DNA of 64,000 bases from Ptiloglossa arizonensis (GCF_051014685.1 NC_135056.1:6882001-6946000); one strand, 5' to 3'; counted from the stretch's first letter, positions 23,263-37,400 are shown. Program-made: numbers and translations. The notes: generated from the sequence alone by a model not told the origin.

Positions 23263-26200
23263 TGGGATTCCATTGAAAAAATTGAAGGGCCGGACCCCTT
23301 CACCCTGTTGGGATATTCAAACAGCTGGATGAGTCATGTGAAGGGTGCCTTTATATCATAGTGGTGAAAAAAAAATCATTTTGTTATCTTCGATACTTCT
23401 CGAGAAAATACTCCGCAATACTTTAGAGGGGACGCGTCCTGTAATAACTTTTATCTCGTTTAATAAATATATCCTGTCCTGAATTTTAATCGACAAAAAC
23501 GATACAAATCGGTGCACTTGGAATTTCGTGTTTTTCTTGTTGCGTATAGCATTATTTACGATATACAGTACAGTAAGTATAATTTGTTAATCGATACGAC
23601 GACTTTGCAAGCGTTTAATTCGCCTAGAGGCGTGCTTTGAACAAGTTTGTACATCTGATGGTTAAAAAATTCGTTCGATATAAACGATTTAATTTTGGAA
23701 AAGTTAAAATAAACACGAACGAAGTTTTTGCGTATAAATCTCGATCGCGAAAATTTCATTTTTCTTATTTTTCAGAAGACGCCTTCCTAAATCTTCGAAA
23801 ACCATTAGTTTACACGATTCGTGATTTTATTTAACCCTTCGCGCGTTATTGCATTCTAAAAATCGATTTTTTTTACTTTTTTTTTTTTACAATTTTTCGA
23901 ACATGTTTTCGACATTTTAAATCGAAATTCGAAAAATAGACGAAGCACGTATTCAGCTCGTAATTAACTTTATACCGAACTCTGTATTTTCATCGGTTAA
24001 TTAAATATTCTGTTTCGGTAACGTTTAAATATTTACTTGTCGTACGTGTTTTGCAGATAATTAATTCCACACTGTATTTTCCGTTTCCAGTCTTAATTGA
24101 TCTTTCTTTTTCTTTTTAAATGGCGTTTAAAACCGTATCAATTACCGAGGTTATTAACGATCGTATAAATATTTATAATTGTTCGACGCACTTATTCCAT
24201 CTCGTTAAGCGATTTATTTTAAATCGGTGCTTGTTCGTGCAACGCGTTACATTTCCCAATGGAAAGCTTCAAGTTCGCGTGAATTTTTCGAGAAGAGAAA
24301 CTTATCGTGCACAGAACATCGTAAAAGAAAATGGCGGCAAAGTGTTAAGATACTTTCGCAAATCAACCCTGTCGAAGACAAGTGCGATTGTCTCTTCTGT
24401 AAAAGCGGCCATTTTCATGGAAGAGCTGTTGCATCTCCTCGTGGACCATTTTACCTCTGTCGGGGAAAAAGCATGGGAAACTGCGTATAATTTACCGAAA
24501 TAAAGAAAGTAGAATTAAAGATTGCAGTGTAATTATGCTTTAATCGCCACAGAAAGGGGAAAACTGGAATCCGGGCGCCATTGTTATAACCGAAACCAAG
24601 TCTCCGTGCTGTTGATTGCTCGGAGAAATATCTATGATTATAAAATGTGATTTTATGCGATAAAATCAAGAATAGTTAATTTGTTACCCGGTTAACGCCT
24701 CCATTGTCCATCTTTAATTACGATTTTCTATAAATAAATATACAGAGAAATTGATGCGTATACATTTTATTTACTAATTACGTCTAGGTTCGAATCATTA
24801 CCAATTTGTTGACAGTTTTGGTAAATATAATTATTGAAATTATTCAACGACACGAGAGTCGAGGAATTTCAATAACTTAGTTGAATGAAATATTTGTTTC
24901 ATGCCATCGAACGTACAACAATAACGAACTTTAGATCGTTCTTAAAAACATATTAAGTTCAACACAGAGGATATAATTTGTTGTTAAACGAACGAAAATA
25001 TTAGTTTCCATTGAAAGAATAGAGTATCCGGCTCGATGAACGAGAGAAGAGGCTGATGATACTTTTAAATAATTAAACGAATTAGAAACTAAAAGGAGTC
25101 TCGTCAAGAATTTCGACGGATCGTCTGGAATATTTAAAAGCGCTCTCTGTCCTCGAGCAATTAAGCTGGAATTTAATGATTGTCGATATATTCGCCCATT
25201 CCATAGTCAGCTAATGTTAACTTCCATTGGTATTTAAAGTTTGGGATTATTCGTGCAAATACACTTTCGGGTGATCGCGTCTCGAGCGTTAATTCGTTCG
25301 ATTTTCTTTTCGCGTGGAGTCGCGATGTTGGACAGAACCGTGATCGAATAATTTATTAATTTTCGACAAGTTGGAAACCTCGGGATAAGAATACATCTGC
25401 GATCGTTCGATACAGAAGTGTACAAAGAGCAAAACGAATAGACGTTATAAGGCGACTCGGTACAAGTAAACGTCACAATTAATCTTGCGCAACGATTCGC
25501 AAATCTGGGTTTCTCAACGTAGCGGTTATTGACTTCTGTGCTGTTATTGGCAACCCTTCCGTCCCACTTTCGATTAAACGACGTAAAGTTTGCGCAATAA
25601 ATTTAACTAATCCCCTTTCGATATTTCCCCCGTTGTCAGCCACGTTTGAAAATTCACTCGTCAAATTTAACGTAAAACACGATTCGACGTCAGGTTTCAT
25701 CGACCTTTGATTGCCTCGATCGAGATACTCGACGGTACAATTTTCGATAAAAAGAGAAAAGAAAAATAATAATAAAAAAAAAAAAAAAGGAAATAAAACA
25801 AAAGGACTCGGTATCGAGCACGGTCGCGTCCACCGTCGACATAAAATGTTCGTTACCTTGGCTTTTATTTATCGCGAATAAATGTTTTTTTTTTCATTTA
25901 GTTCATCGTCGGGCCACGTGGGCGGACCGTTTCGTTTCACTCGTTTAAACGTCCATCGCGTAGCCTAACTCCGCGCTGAAACTTCCGTTTTGGTTAGCAA
26001 ACCCCCGCAACGCGACCGTGAACGAGCGAAGGAGGCCATTTATTTTCGAAAAATTCTTATTTACGTCCGACTACTCCCCGAGAAGTGTCACGGTGGGTAA
26101 TACTTGCACCCGAAGCTTCAGGAAACTCTACTTTGGCCGAGATCGACGTTACTTATTAATCACAGGCTGCTGGAGTCTCAAAGATCGTTGGTAGACTCAT

Positions 26201-27690
26201 TCATCGGGGCTCCTCGTTGATATCTTGTACTTCTTTTTGGCGCCTTTCATCTACTAGACTTATCTCGTTCCCTTGGCTTTTCTACTTTTACCCGTAGCTT
26301 CCTTCCGCTCGCCTCGACGGAGCTCGGAGCGAACGCAATCTTTTCCTCGAAACTTGTCGCAATCAGAGGCAACAAATTCCATTCCTAAACGACCGTGTAC
26401 GGCGTGTGTATTGCACACTGCGGCCAGCCGCGATTACACTATTGATACGGTGTTTGGTCTCCGTTGGCCGTTGACAAATCCGTGACAACTCGCCGGGAAT
26501 GCTTATTTATTGAGATTACGTACGCAGGGAGCTCGTTCGTATTCCACGGCGCTGTATTTGGACGATGACGAGTATTCGAAGCCACTTGCATTAGCGTACT
26601 CGCGCTGTACCGCGAGAGGAATACCCTGGAATTTGGATACTCGTGGCGATTGGAATTTTTTAAGATTCTTTCACGGTTTATACGTTTTACTCGCTGTATA
26701 GGTCGAACGTGGAATTTCTTTCGAATGTCTTGTATTCCTTGTGATGGTTGGCGTGTAGAGAGTGTAGTCGAACAACGTGTAAGAACAGGCTAGAGGTGAT
26801 TCTTTATGAAAGAAGAAGAAATGTAAGAGGAATGAATTTTGTTCGACTTCGACTTCAGTTTCGAGATAATTGAGTTTGAAGATTCACTTTGCGTTGGAAC
26901 TTTGCCGACGAACAGGACCGAAATCTCGTCGTTGTGGTCGCAAAGAAACATTTTCGAAAAAACTTCTTTCTATCGTACTTATTACGATATTATTTCTTTG
27001 TATTGTTCTTCGATCGGGAACACTTCGATTAGGATGTAGCTCTCTGTAATACCGAAGTAATAAATTTCCGTTACAGGCTCCCGAAGCTCGGATCGTATCA
27101 AGGTATTCTCGATTCGCGTAAGTCACGGTGGTAAACTATCGAAAATTGAATGTCCTGAATGATAATTTAGTTCAGTTTGGTAAATAAAATTATTTATTTA
27201 TTAATAATTAATTTTATTTTGAAATTTTAATAATAATTTTATAATAACTGAAGTACTGACGATTCCAGAAGCGTACCAATAATCGTGAAACATTGTTTAC
27301 AAACACGATAGACACTGTACATCGTTGGTTGAATCGTATCTTAGTCGTGAGTGCGAGTAACACGAAGTGAATTTTCAAACTCGATTATCTCGAAAACGAA
27401 GTCAAAATCGACGAAATTTTGTTCTTTTTATTTTTCTTATTTTTTGTTTTTTTTTAAAGGTATCACCTCCAGCTCGCTTTTACATATTATTCGGGAACAC
27501 CCTGTATTGTGGTAGTGGAATATTTACTAAATTTTATTCTTCTATTAGAAACAGTAAGAAGATTCGCATTTTTTTCATTAATTAAAGTATAGCTATACGT
27601 GACGTTAATTGTGTTTATTAATTCAACGTTTTTGTCTTCGGAGAGAAATTTACTTAAAATTAAAGTACACGAAGTCTAGCAATGTATATT
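23263..27690. other. Unique DNA, no exon recognised
   Basis: AT-rich with a CpG-richer stretch at about 25800-26720. A 127-codon plus-strand frame (24120-24503) is open but shows no family resemblance and no flanking splice consensus that I would accept. A poly-A-rich stretch lies near 25758-25800. Confidence 0.4.
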
Positions 27691-27965
27691 TGGATTATTA
27701 ACTATTAATAAGGTTAGTATATTAACTATTAGTAAAGTTAGTATATTAACTATAAGTAAGGTTAGTATATTAACTTTTAGTAAGATTAGTATATTAACTA
27801 TTAGTATACTGGACTTAACTATTGGTATTTAAAAAATTGTTGGATTAACTATTAGTATACTGGACTATTAACTATTAGTAAGGTTAGTATATTAACTATT
27901 AGTATACTGGACTTAACTGTTAGTATTTTGAAAATTGCTGGGTTAACTATTAGTATACTGGGTAT
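27691..27965. repeat. 24-bp AT-rich minisatellite
   Basis: The unit is close to ATTAACTATTAGTAAGGTTA plus GTAT. About five regular copies (to about 27800) are followed by variants with TATACTGG or TATTTTGAAAATT insertions. It is non-coding. Confidence 0.88.
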
Positions 27966-29286
27966 ACTTTGAATAGTGTAGATATGAAAACATTCTTGGG
28001 TATCTGTGTCGATAACTTCGATGCTACGTATTACCAGATATGAGAGAAATAATATCGATAGTAGGATCGATAAATATCCAAAAAAGTAGGTTCATCGTTT
28101 TGAATATTTACTTTTGAAATGACTTTTACATCGAGATGTGTTGACTCACCCCTCTTTGATGGTCTCTTAAAACGATAAAAAATCTAGGAAGCACTAAAAG
28201 TACGACAATATCATTCGGCTAAGCAAAAAAATGTATATAGTGTATCCCTTGCAAAAATAGAATGTATTACAGATAAATCGATATTATCAATTAAATTTAT
28301 TCGTCGCGAATAAAAGGTAGACTAATTCTGCGTTGTATTTTTTCTCCCCCCCCCGGAAATGTTAATTTCTTGAAAATAATAGATATTTTTTCTACAAAAT
28401 TCCCTTGCACCGGCAAATTAATATTTAACATTTACTTTGTACGAATTTCATATGCACGTGTACCAGTGAGTTTACACGTCGTATATTATCATGTAAATCC
28501 GTGTAACGCGAAACAAGCGAGGAATTTAATTTTTCGAGAATTGTGACGCAGATTTGTTTTCATAATGGTCTGTTGTCTCTAAAGTCTAATATTCGTCGTT
28601 CGTTGGCGCTGATTAAAATGTAACGTATATATTTAAGCGTCGTTAATGTCTCGATACGCGATTCGGAAAATTAATTCGTATACTCGATAGACTCGGGTAA
28701 ACCCGGTGAATTTCGGTTTCCAGTCGTTTGCCCCGTGAATTAATGTTTCCCCTTGGTTGAAAATGAAATGCACACTTCCGCGTAAATTGCATACTTAGTG
28801 GTAGTATTTGTCTTTTATACGATGCCATCAAGGAGTAGTTCCGGCACGTTGAGAGAGTTCTGATAAAGTTTCGAGGTCTCGCCGCTTATGCGGAAATCCT
28901 TGGTCATAAGGTACTATACATATGCCACGACCTTGTCTTTTATGCAGAAAGTTTCACGCGTATTGTCTCTATCTAGAGATGCGACGTTTACTATTCGTTC
29001 CACCGTGCGTTTGTTACAAATAAAGGATCCGTTGAAGCGGCGACAAAATCTCTCGCAAAGATTCACAATATCAATTGTCTATACGTTTCTCGTGTAAATT
29101 CATAAAAATATTTTATTCCACACTTCCGTTTATTTTTACACCCATTTCTCAGTTTCACCGCGAAGTTTCCATCGAGAAAACCTCACCACTCTATCGATAG
29201 CAATGGTAGTTTTAATGTTTGATAGAAGGTGTAATTTATCCTTGTTGCTCGTTACGTGTAGATATAAACGTGGTGGTGACTTGGTT
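27966..29286. other. AT-rich non-coding DNA
   Basis: Nothing supported. A short C run (28346-28354) is present. Frames at 28643-28831 and 28888-29097 have no domain. Confidence 0.45.
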
Positions 29287-29545
29287 TCGATTATCCGGGG
29301 AGAATGTTTCACTTATCCGGAGAAAAAATGTTTCAGTTATCCGTGAAAAAAAAAAAACGTTTCAATTATCCGGGAAATGTTTCAGTTATCCGGAGAAGAA
29401 ATGTTTCAGTTATCCTGGGAAGAAATGTTTCAGTTATCCTGGGAAGAAATGTTTCAGTTATCCTGGGAAGAAATGTTTCAGTTATCCGGGGAAGAAATGT
29501 TTCAGTTATCCGGGGAAAAATACTTCAGTTATCCGGAGAATACTC
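29287..29545. repeat. 24-bp minisatellite, about 10 copies
   Basis: The unit is close to GAAGAAATGTTTCAGTTATC plus CTGG or CGGG. The central copies (29400-29500) are nearly identical and the edge copies are shorter or diverged. Twenty-four bases are eight codons, so all three plus frames stay open (29219-29638, 29304-29660 and 29377-29571) and give octapeptide repeats such as KKCFSYPG. I regard these as repeat by-products. Confidence 0.93.
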
Positions 29546-29755
29546 TACCGTACTCAGAAGAAATCTCGTAAGACGATTACTATTTCACTCGATCTCGATA
29601 TGTCTCGTTTGCTTTATTCGTTACTCGACTTTGGTTAGTATAGATCGTATTAACCAATAATATACTATGGTTGCAAATGCGCGCGACTCGAAGTATGTTC
29701 CTCCGTCGTTTTCGATCGGGACTCGCGATCGAAATGTTAATTCAATGATTAACTT

Positions 29756-30104
29756 TATTTTACTACTTTATTTCTCTTTTTACAAACGATACATAATAAT
29801 AATTCTTACTTACAAAAGTATACAAGAAATCCTATTATTCGTAAATAATATTTACAAATTGTGACATACATAGGAAATTCTTACTCACAAAAGTACACAA
29901 GAAATTCTATTACTCGTAAATAATTACAAATTGTAAAATGCATATGAAATTGTTACTTACGAAATTTATTGTCTCTTATTTATAAATGATATCTTATACG
30001 ATATCTTATTCATAAATGATAGGTTTAATCTTACATACTTTTGTGAGTAACAATGATTACTTACAAACGTATCATTGATAAAAAGAGAAACAAAGTACTA
30101 AAAT
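29756..30104. repeat. Inverted repeat with internal direct duplication
   Basis: The left arm, TTTTACTACTTTATTTCTCT then TTTTACAAACGATA (from 29757), is matched in inverse by ATCATTGATAAAAAGAGAAA then CAAAGTACTAAAAT (to 30104). Outer arms are about 65 bases. Inside, a block of about 77 bases (ATTCTTACTTACAAAAGTAT... and ATTCTTACTCACAAAAGTAC...) is repeated directly. It is AT-rich and non-coding. Confidence 0.7.
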
Positions 30105-31491
30105 AGCTATTGCTTTAATCTGTCGTGCATTTTCACGCATTTAGAGATTTAGCCGCGTTACAAATACCGAACTTCGATCGATTCGTTTCGATGCGCGGTA
30201 GAGCGCGAGTTTCCCCACTTTACGCGCATCGTGCGTTGCAGGCGCCAGAGTGGGGGAAGATCGCGAATCGCATCGTGATTCCAATGCCTTCGACGCACGA
30301 TGCGTGAAGTAGGAGGGGAGAGGGGGCGGCGACCCCCACCGCGCTAGCTTCTCCCCACTCCTCCCAGTTAGCGAATCAGGGGACGCGATCTGACCACGTT
30401 GCTTGTAAGCGAGCGTTACCGGTACCACCGCTCGAAGAACCACCCCTTTGACCGCGAGTTGGACGCCGAGCTGTACACGCGCGTCGTAAACACATCGACG
30501 CGCGGAAAGTTCGCGTCGCGTACCGGACGAATTCACGGTCGACGTGTATTCATGGAACAAGTATTGTTCCTCGGACGGGATGGTGGCTCGAAAGAGAAAT
30601 AAAAACGGATCGCATCGGTGCGGTGAACTTTTGACGCGCGTACTTTTGTCGATTTATCTCGAGTTCGCGATAAACTCGTAGGAACGCGTTCGATACAATC
30701 GGCGGTGTAAACGCACCGCTAAAAATAGAGAAGTCGAGGTGTTGCACGGAGCTACACGACAGGGGAGAGTGGTTGCTGCGGTGATGACGGAGAGTGGAGG
30801 GGAAAAAAAAAAATAGTAAAAAGGAAAGAAAGAGCCGGGTATAGGTGAACGCCTCTTTGAAAGGCGCGTTGGTACGAAACAAACGATCACGGTAGAAAAT
30901 CGTCGAGGATTTCACCAGGCTGGAAATCGCGAGCAAGACGAGAGTGCGCGCGCCTACTGTTTTTGCTTTGATCCTCGGCTCGTTGAACGGTGAGCGATCG
31001 GCCTAGAATTATCCACGGTCCGAGCGGCCATGTCGGTCTCGCGGCCGGTGCTATTGCCGCTGTTGCTTTTACTCGACCACTGTACGCACAAAGCGCATGG
31101 ATAATTAGACGGGGCGCGCGTTGGTGTTGCTACGGCGCTCTTGCCCGCGAATTCTGTCCGCCTCGTGTTCTCTTTCTTCCCGCAGTCCGTTTCCAGAAGT
31201 TTTACCAACCGTAGCTCCGCGCTGCGGGCTTGATTTTCTCTTATTTTCCCGCGGTTGCTCTCGACCCCCTTTTCTCTCCGGGATGGAACGTACGAATCGG
31301 TTACAGACAACACCGGTAATGTAGCGAGAGATCCGATCGTTCTGAGCTTGAATCGTGTTCCGCTTAATCCCCGTTTCGAAAGGGACCGCGCGCTCGCGAC
31401 TCTGCTTTTATCGCCGCAACGATTTCAACGCGGCGAATTTCACTGCGAGCGAAGTTCGCGTTCTTTTCCTCGGATCGATTGAAAATCAACG
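30105..31491. promoter_or_regulatory. CpG-rich island, candidate promoter or first exon
   Basis: This is the largest CpG-rich unique block of the window, flanked on both sides by AT-rich repeats. A possible donor, AATCAACG|GTAAGG, lies at 31492 on the plus strand, so the bases before it could be a non-coding first exon. A short plus-strand frame at 31030-31104 starts ATGTCGGTCTCGCGG, encodes MSVSRPVLLPLLLLLD and then stops 9 codons later. It resembles a signal peptide but is only 24 codons. Minus-strand frames (30141-30560, 30550-30936) have no recognised domain. The island could be the start of the gene whose exon lies at 39865, but that link is only conjecture. Confidence 0.35.
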
Positions 31492-31689
31492 GTAAGGTCG
31501 ATTGATGTTTGTTCATCGACGCACGAACGGAAATATAGATATTTTGTTTTCTTCGTTCTGTTTGTTTCGAGTAATTTTAATCTGTATTGAAAATATTTTG
31601 CATTACATTGTATGTATGCAAAGAAAGGTATCGAAAGGGTACAATGTTTTAGACAGATAATTTATCGCTGTTTAGGAACGAGTGAAGGG
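31492..31689. other. Possible intron start, AT-rich
   Basis: AT-rich sequence after the candidate donor; nothing else seen. Confidence 0.3.
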
Positions 31690-32037
31690 CGTTTCAAATA
31701 TCTACTGTGGGTTTACAAAGTTTCAAACAGTGTACTTGAAATCTAACCTATTTATAATTTTTATTACTGGTTTACGAAGGTTTAAGTAGTGTACTTGAAA
31801 TCTAACCTATTTATAATTTTTATTACTGGTTTACGAAGGTTTAAGTAGTGTACTTGAGAGTTTACTCATTTCAAATTTCTATTGTGGGTTTGCAAAGATT
31901 TGAGTAGTATTTTTGAGGCTTCACTCATTTCAAATTTCTATTGTGGGTTTACAAAGGTTTAAATAGTGTACTTGAGGCCTCACTCATTTCAAATTTCTAT
32001 TGTGGGTTTAAAATGTTTAAACAGTACACTTGAGACC
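31690..32037. repeat. Tandem repeat, unit about 59 bp, about 6 copies
   Basis: The core is TATTGTGGGTTTACAAAGGT, then TTAAGTAGTGTACTTGA, then a variable tail (AATCTAACCTATTTATAATT or GGCCTCACTCATTTCAAAT). Two adjacent units (31730-31850) are nearly identical. Non-coding. Confidence 0.88.
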
Positions 32038-34400
32038 TATTTCTTAAAAAGACCCTGTTTCACCTAATTCACGTAGTGATTTTAAACTTTTGGACGGCAG
32101 TGTATGCGCCCGTTCATATTGTTAGTGAACAGCGGTGAAAGAACAATATATATGGTTAAATGGCATTTTGAGAATTTTTCATTCCGAATATTGGAAATTT
32201 CTTTGATTATTACCAGAATACACAGACCGTGCACGGTGGCTATGTTTTTTAATAAAAAAAAAGAAGAATAAAAATATATCTTTACTTCCATCTTTTCAAA
32301 ATCATTGAAATATTAGATTTGCAATTCTTTTTGAAATAGCTGTACTTCTATTTAATTAAGAGAATTTGACGATAACGCTATATTTTTCATACTTTCGTGC
32401 ATAACCCAATGCAAATTGGTTAATACATGCTCTTGTATGTCCTAGTTTTCTTACTCTATCGTAAAATTAAAAAAACAATTACTGTACGTAAAATTCGAAG
32501 AATTTTGAGTACCTACATATATATACGGTCGAATGGAAGTACGCTTTAAAGTTAAAAAGTTATCTTCGAACGCTTATTCTCCTTTTTGTATAATTAATCT
32601 AAAATAGAGACTTGTCTACAGAAATAAAATTATAATTCCGTTTAAACGTTAATCTCTCGCTGTTTTTATACGCTTTATACACCAACGAGTTCAACGTAGC
32701 ACGTGTTCCCGAGCACCACCATGCCCAACAATTTTTTCTTCGTGCACTCCTTTATGATTTTGCATGCAGAATGCGCGGATGAAATAAATATCCATTGTTC
32801 TTTCTCTCGGGGGAACAAATTTTAGTTATATTATGTTTTTCAAAGTTTTTGCCAGGTACAAAAGCTTGGTATCATTTAATTTCATTACTCGCGCTACAAG
32901 ATAAACATACAGAAACACTGTCCCGCCGTTTAAAATCACAACTCGTCCATCACTATTTCGTATTCGAGTCTCCATTGAACTTTGAAGCGAGTTTCTGCAA
33001 GCTAGATTCGATTGAACGTGAAAATAGAAAAGAATTTCCACCAACGTTCGTTCCAAAATCGATACGAATCTTTCGAAACACGAGAACTCCAACTACTTAG
33101 GTGTACCGAAATTCACTACGAGTTTCTAAAAACAAATCGATCTATATTTACGAACAAAGACGTCGATAAATTAATTTAGCGACAGGGAAGAGTCATGCAA
33201 GAACGTTTAATACGTTTCGTACACGCGCGTGCACTATATTTAACTCGAGTACAATTCACTTTCGCAAAACTGCGCAAAGATTTACGATGGTGAATTTTAC
33301 GGTGTGGAAATAGCGATATCGTTCCTTCTGTATATTTTTCTTTTTTTTTTTTTCACGCCCTCTAAACAATTTATATCGAACGTGACGTTTGCTTTATGTT
33401 ACGACCGAACGGTTCTGTTACTTTCATCGATAACCGGGATTTTATCATCGATTTGTTTAGTTATTCAATAAACCGAGTCGAAATCGATAGTTACGCGGCA
33501 CGATTCGTGTCACGATTTTTCGACGGATTCTCGTAAAATTTACGAGGAAAGGGACACTCGCGTACAAGGTACCATCGGGCTTTAATTTTCTCCGTTCTCG
33601 AAAATCGTCTCGGGATGTTCGATTAGTTTGACGCGACGAGCGTACTCGTTCTTCTACGTGTTGTCATCGGTGGGACAAAAGTCTTCTTCTCTCGCTCGGG
33701 GTCTGTTTGCCCGATTTTACGATCCCTCTCTCTCTTTCTCTCTCTCTGCCCGTGTGGTTTTTTTTTAGTCGCGAGATCGATCCGATGGGGGAAAATTAAA
33801 TCGATTTTTTTTTTTTTCTTTCTCGTGGCGAGGGTTTCCGATCCGATCGAGGGAGCAGTGGCTGGGCGGGTCGTAACGACACAGTGGCTCGTGACTTGTC
33901 TGACGTAAGAGAAAGTCTCGTTTCGTTGGCGCTACCACAGGGAATCGGAAACCGACGGTGACGATGCTGGAGGGAAGTGACTCTCGATGTACAGCTCGTC
34001 TCGTACCTTGAAAGTAGGGCGAGCCACGCCTAAGAGTGGCTCGCTCTCGGATGCGTACCTTGGCGAACACTGTTCGTGTTGCGCTGCACATTTTACCAGC
34101 GTTCGAGCGATCCTCCGGGAACCCGTGTAAAGGTTTTCGGTGAATTTATTATCGAATTGCGCGAACATGCCCCCCCGGGGCTTGTAAAGATTGCGTGTCC
34201 ATTCGTGCGAAAGAGATTAGAATTCGTACATCGCAAACGAACCGACACAAGTACACAAGGTGTCCTGGAGGACGATCCGTCTTGCGAAACATTTAAAGAA
34301 GAATTTTCTATTTTTGAGTCCTCCTTGTGCATTCGCAGGTACGAGGGACGCGGTGAATCAACGTAGCTCGAAATTTTCTACATTAGGAGCTCGATTTTTG
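32038..34400. other. Unique DNA with a CpG-rich stretch
   Basis: About 33600-34380 is CpG-richer, with a CT run (33726-33748) and T runs. Overlapping frames of 60-108 codons on both strands have no domains. No exon could be delimited. Confidence 0.4.
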
Positions 34401-34403
34401 TGC

Positions 34404-34487
34404 AATTTTTCGGTAAACTTTTCTGTGAATTTTTCTGTAAATTTTTCTTGAATTTTTCTATGAATTTTTTGGTCAATTTTTCTGTAC
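34404..34487. repeat. 13-bp minisatellite
   Basis: The unit is close to AATTTTTCTGTGA, about six imperfect copies on the plus strand. Confidence 0.8.
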
Positions 34488-37400
34488 GTGGTGTTTAAGC
34501 ACAATGTAAATGATATCCTTATTTTTTATAAATGTATAAATATAAATTTAGTGTATAAACGGGTAATTGTCCTGTAACCTTTTTCATTCTGTAAAATTGC
34601 TAGTGATTTTTGTGGCACGCTGTATTTCTTATCCACATATGTTGAATAAACTAACAGCTATTTGCAACAGGTTTAAATAACACGTTTATAAGTGTACAAA
34701 TATTATTCGTTTGAAAAATTTCAATGATAGCATCAATAATTACACATTGATGTGACTAGTATAGATATATGTGCATGACGAAAAAATAAAGTACGACTTG
34801 GATTTTGACAAAACAAATATATTTGTTCACAATCTTCATCGATTTTTTATAATCGTACAAGAGGTTGTATAATTGAACAAAAATGTGGAAAAAAGAATTT
34901 AAAGTAAACACTCTACCTTCTTTTATAAATTCGTATATTCGAATATCTTTACGATGAAAAAAATTTGATAAATATACACAATTTCCTTTTTTTTACGTAT
35001 ATAACTACTTAAAAATTTCTTTCACATTCATGATGGGTTTACGACAGACCTCTATCTTACTTTTGTTGTCTAAAAAAGATTAAACGATAAAAACTCGATA
35101 AAATCGATAAAAACGATTAACGCAATCGTTAATTGTTTATCGAACGACGCACAAGTGTTCTCCAATCACCATTGATGTTAAACACCTAACCGTGGTTCGT
35201 TTTTCGTACACGAATCACCATTTTGAAATTCTTCGAACCGTCGCCTGCATATTGCATTTTTATTCAAAAACACGCCACAAATTTATCGCTGTCGCGATCA
35301 CCAATATTTCCATGTTGGAATTCGTACAGTATGCAATATCGCAATTATCGATCAATATCTTCACGGTACTTTTAATCTTATTAGAGAAAGTACTTGAACA
35401 CTGGAAATTCCTGTTTTACGTAGCGCATAAGAGTATCAATAATCATTTGTGATGGCATATTACCGATACTCCCTACACGGGAAACCTCATTTAAATTGCG
35501 GACAGAACTTTCCGGTGAATCTAATAAAACTGCTCCATCGACCATATCGGTGTATCGAACGAACCTAAACCACGAGATAGATAGAGATAACGCGAACATC
35601 TTAAATTCAGAAATGGTTGAAAATATACATGGTCCGAAAGTATCCGCATAAAATTAGAATCCCGCTTTTTAAATTCGCAAACTGATTTAAAATGAGGAGC
35701 CGTACTTCTATCGATCTGGAATATTTCCACTGGTCTTTGATCTGCCTAGTAAAAATCGTTCTCAAAGAAATTGAAGAGAACGCGACCAGGATGCAATAAC
35801 GTTGCAATATTTATTTTCCTTCGGTGATATTTAAAGGAATGGAAAGAAATGCGGTACGGTGAGCCCAACAAATTTATTACGCGCACGATTACAACGTGAT
35901 CAACGAACGCACTGTTTCAGACAGGTTTGAAAAGGTTAGATGCAATCGCGACAGTTTGGAAAATAAAGAGACGATGGTAAATTCACGTTAATTGAAAACT
36001 GTCCTCGACACACGATACGAGAGACATTCTATGGATATTTAAATATTTACGTGGAATCGGCTTTGTAGAAAATTGGGACCATGAAAGAACCACAAAGTTT
36101 GCGTGTCACACGAATTAACCAAAATGGAACAGCGGTTTAATTTACGATTTTTTTTTATTAATGCGGCACGAAGTTAATTCTTTATCGAAAGGGAGAAAGA
36201 AACTGGTGACAAAACATGGATCGCTTGTATTATGAAACGAGAGAACATCGGTTCGAACCCGAGTGACGATCATTAATCATTTCGAACGTTGGTCTGCACT
36301 CTAAGAAAGTACTACTGTCTGTTAGAAATGTCCCAATTCTTGGAAAAAGTGAGCAGAGTGGAGTGCACAAATATGTCGAGTTGCTCGATAGAATTCGGAG
36401 AATTTGGGTCGGTTTAATTTCGTTAGATTGAATTGTTTAGAATTTTTCCCGACGCATTGCAACAAATATTTCCCCTTTTTAAAAATATTTTCAATACTCG
36501 AACGAACTATAATAGTACACGGTTCGTTTTTTTTTTTTACATGGCTGGACTGAAAGAATGTCCTTTATTACGGAGTCTTTATTCGAAAATCAAACAATTT
36601 GTGTAGGAAAATACTGCTCGAAATTCAATCTGGTTAACAGCGAAAATAAAAATACGACTATTGGTGGCATCGAAGAAAAGAATTTATTCATCGCGAAGTT
36701 CCCTCACTATCCGTTTATTTAAAAACACGACAAAAATGATTGCAATGTAACTATGGTACGTAATGTAGTATCTAACAAATTAGTGCGTATTTAGTATGCA
36801 ACAATCTATGACCATACTATTGGGTGTTGTTTCCATCGAACGAGATATTTATTTATTTCGTATAAAATTAATTCAGGGACATAACCACGGGGAAGAATGG
36901 AAAAAATAAAACAAACTTTTTCTTTACATTTTTAAAAACTTTAACTATTTAAAAATATATTTCTCTAAGTTTGTTTTTAGATTAAAAAAAAAAAAGAAAT
37001 AAGGAAATTGTAAAATGTTCGAAATTGTATAATCGAGTGCATCCTCCAGCAGGTTTGAACGTGTTTACCTTAAAACATTGTTTTTCGTACTGATTGTGAA
37101 GATTTCTCGTCGTGTAATAAATGGTATTTCAAATGTTTATAGTTCACATCTTAAAATGTACCGTTCATCATCCAATCGTGACTTTTTTTCATTATTGGAT
37201 TTGCTTTTATACCATGAAAAAACAAAGCTGAGAAATTTGTTGTCGTAGATTAAATTTTTAACTATGTTTGTAAAATAATTAATTACTGTTTTATAAAAAG
37301 CCAGAATTCGATAATAGCGATATTACCGGAGATTATTATTCTTCTCAGATGTTTCCAAAACCTCGTTCGAAAATTAATACTTTTTAATCAAGTCTTTCTC

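Noticed and set aside
24120..24503. 127-codon plus-strand frame
   Set aside because: It begins with a real ATG but has no recognisable domain or splice framing, and its composition is like the flanking non-coding DNA.
29219..29660. Octapeptide-repeat proteins (FSYPGKKC type)
   Set aside because: A 24-base repeat keeps all plus-strand frames open. Nothing outside the array supports a gene.
36265..36290. tRNA-like B box (GGTTCGAACCC)
   Set aside because: The T-stem pairs fairly well, but no complementary 5' acceptor arm, D arm or anticodon arm is found at the right distance upstream.
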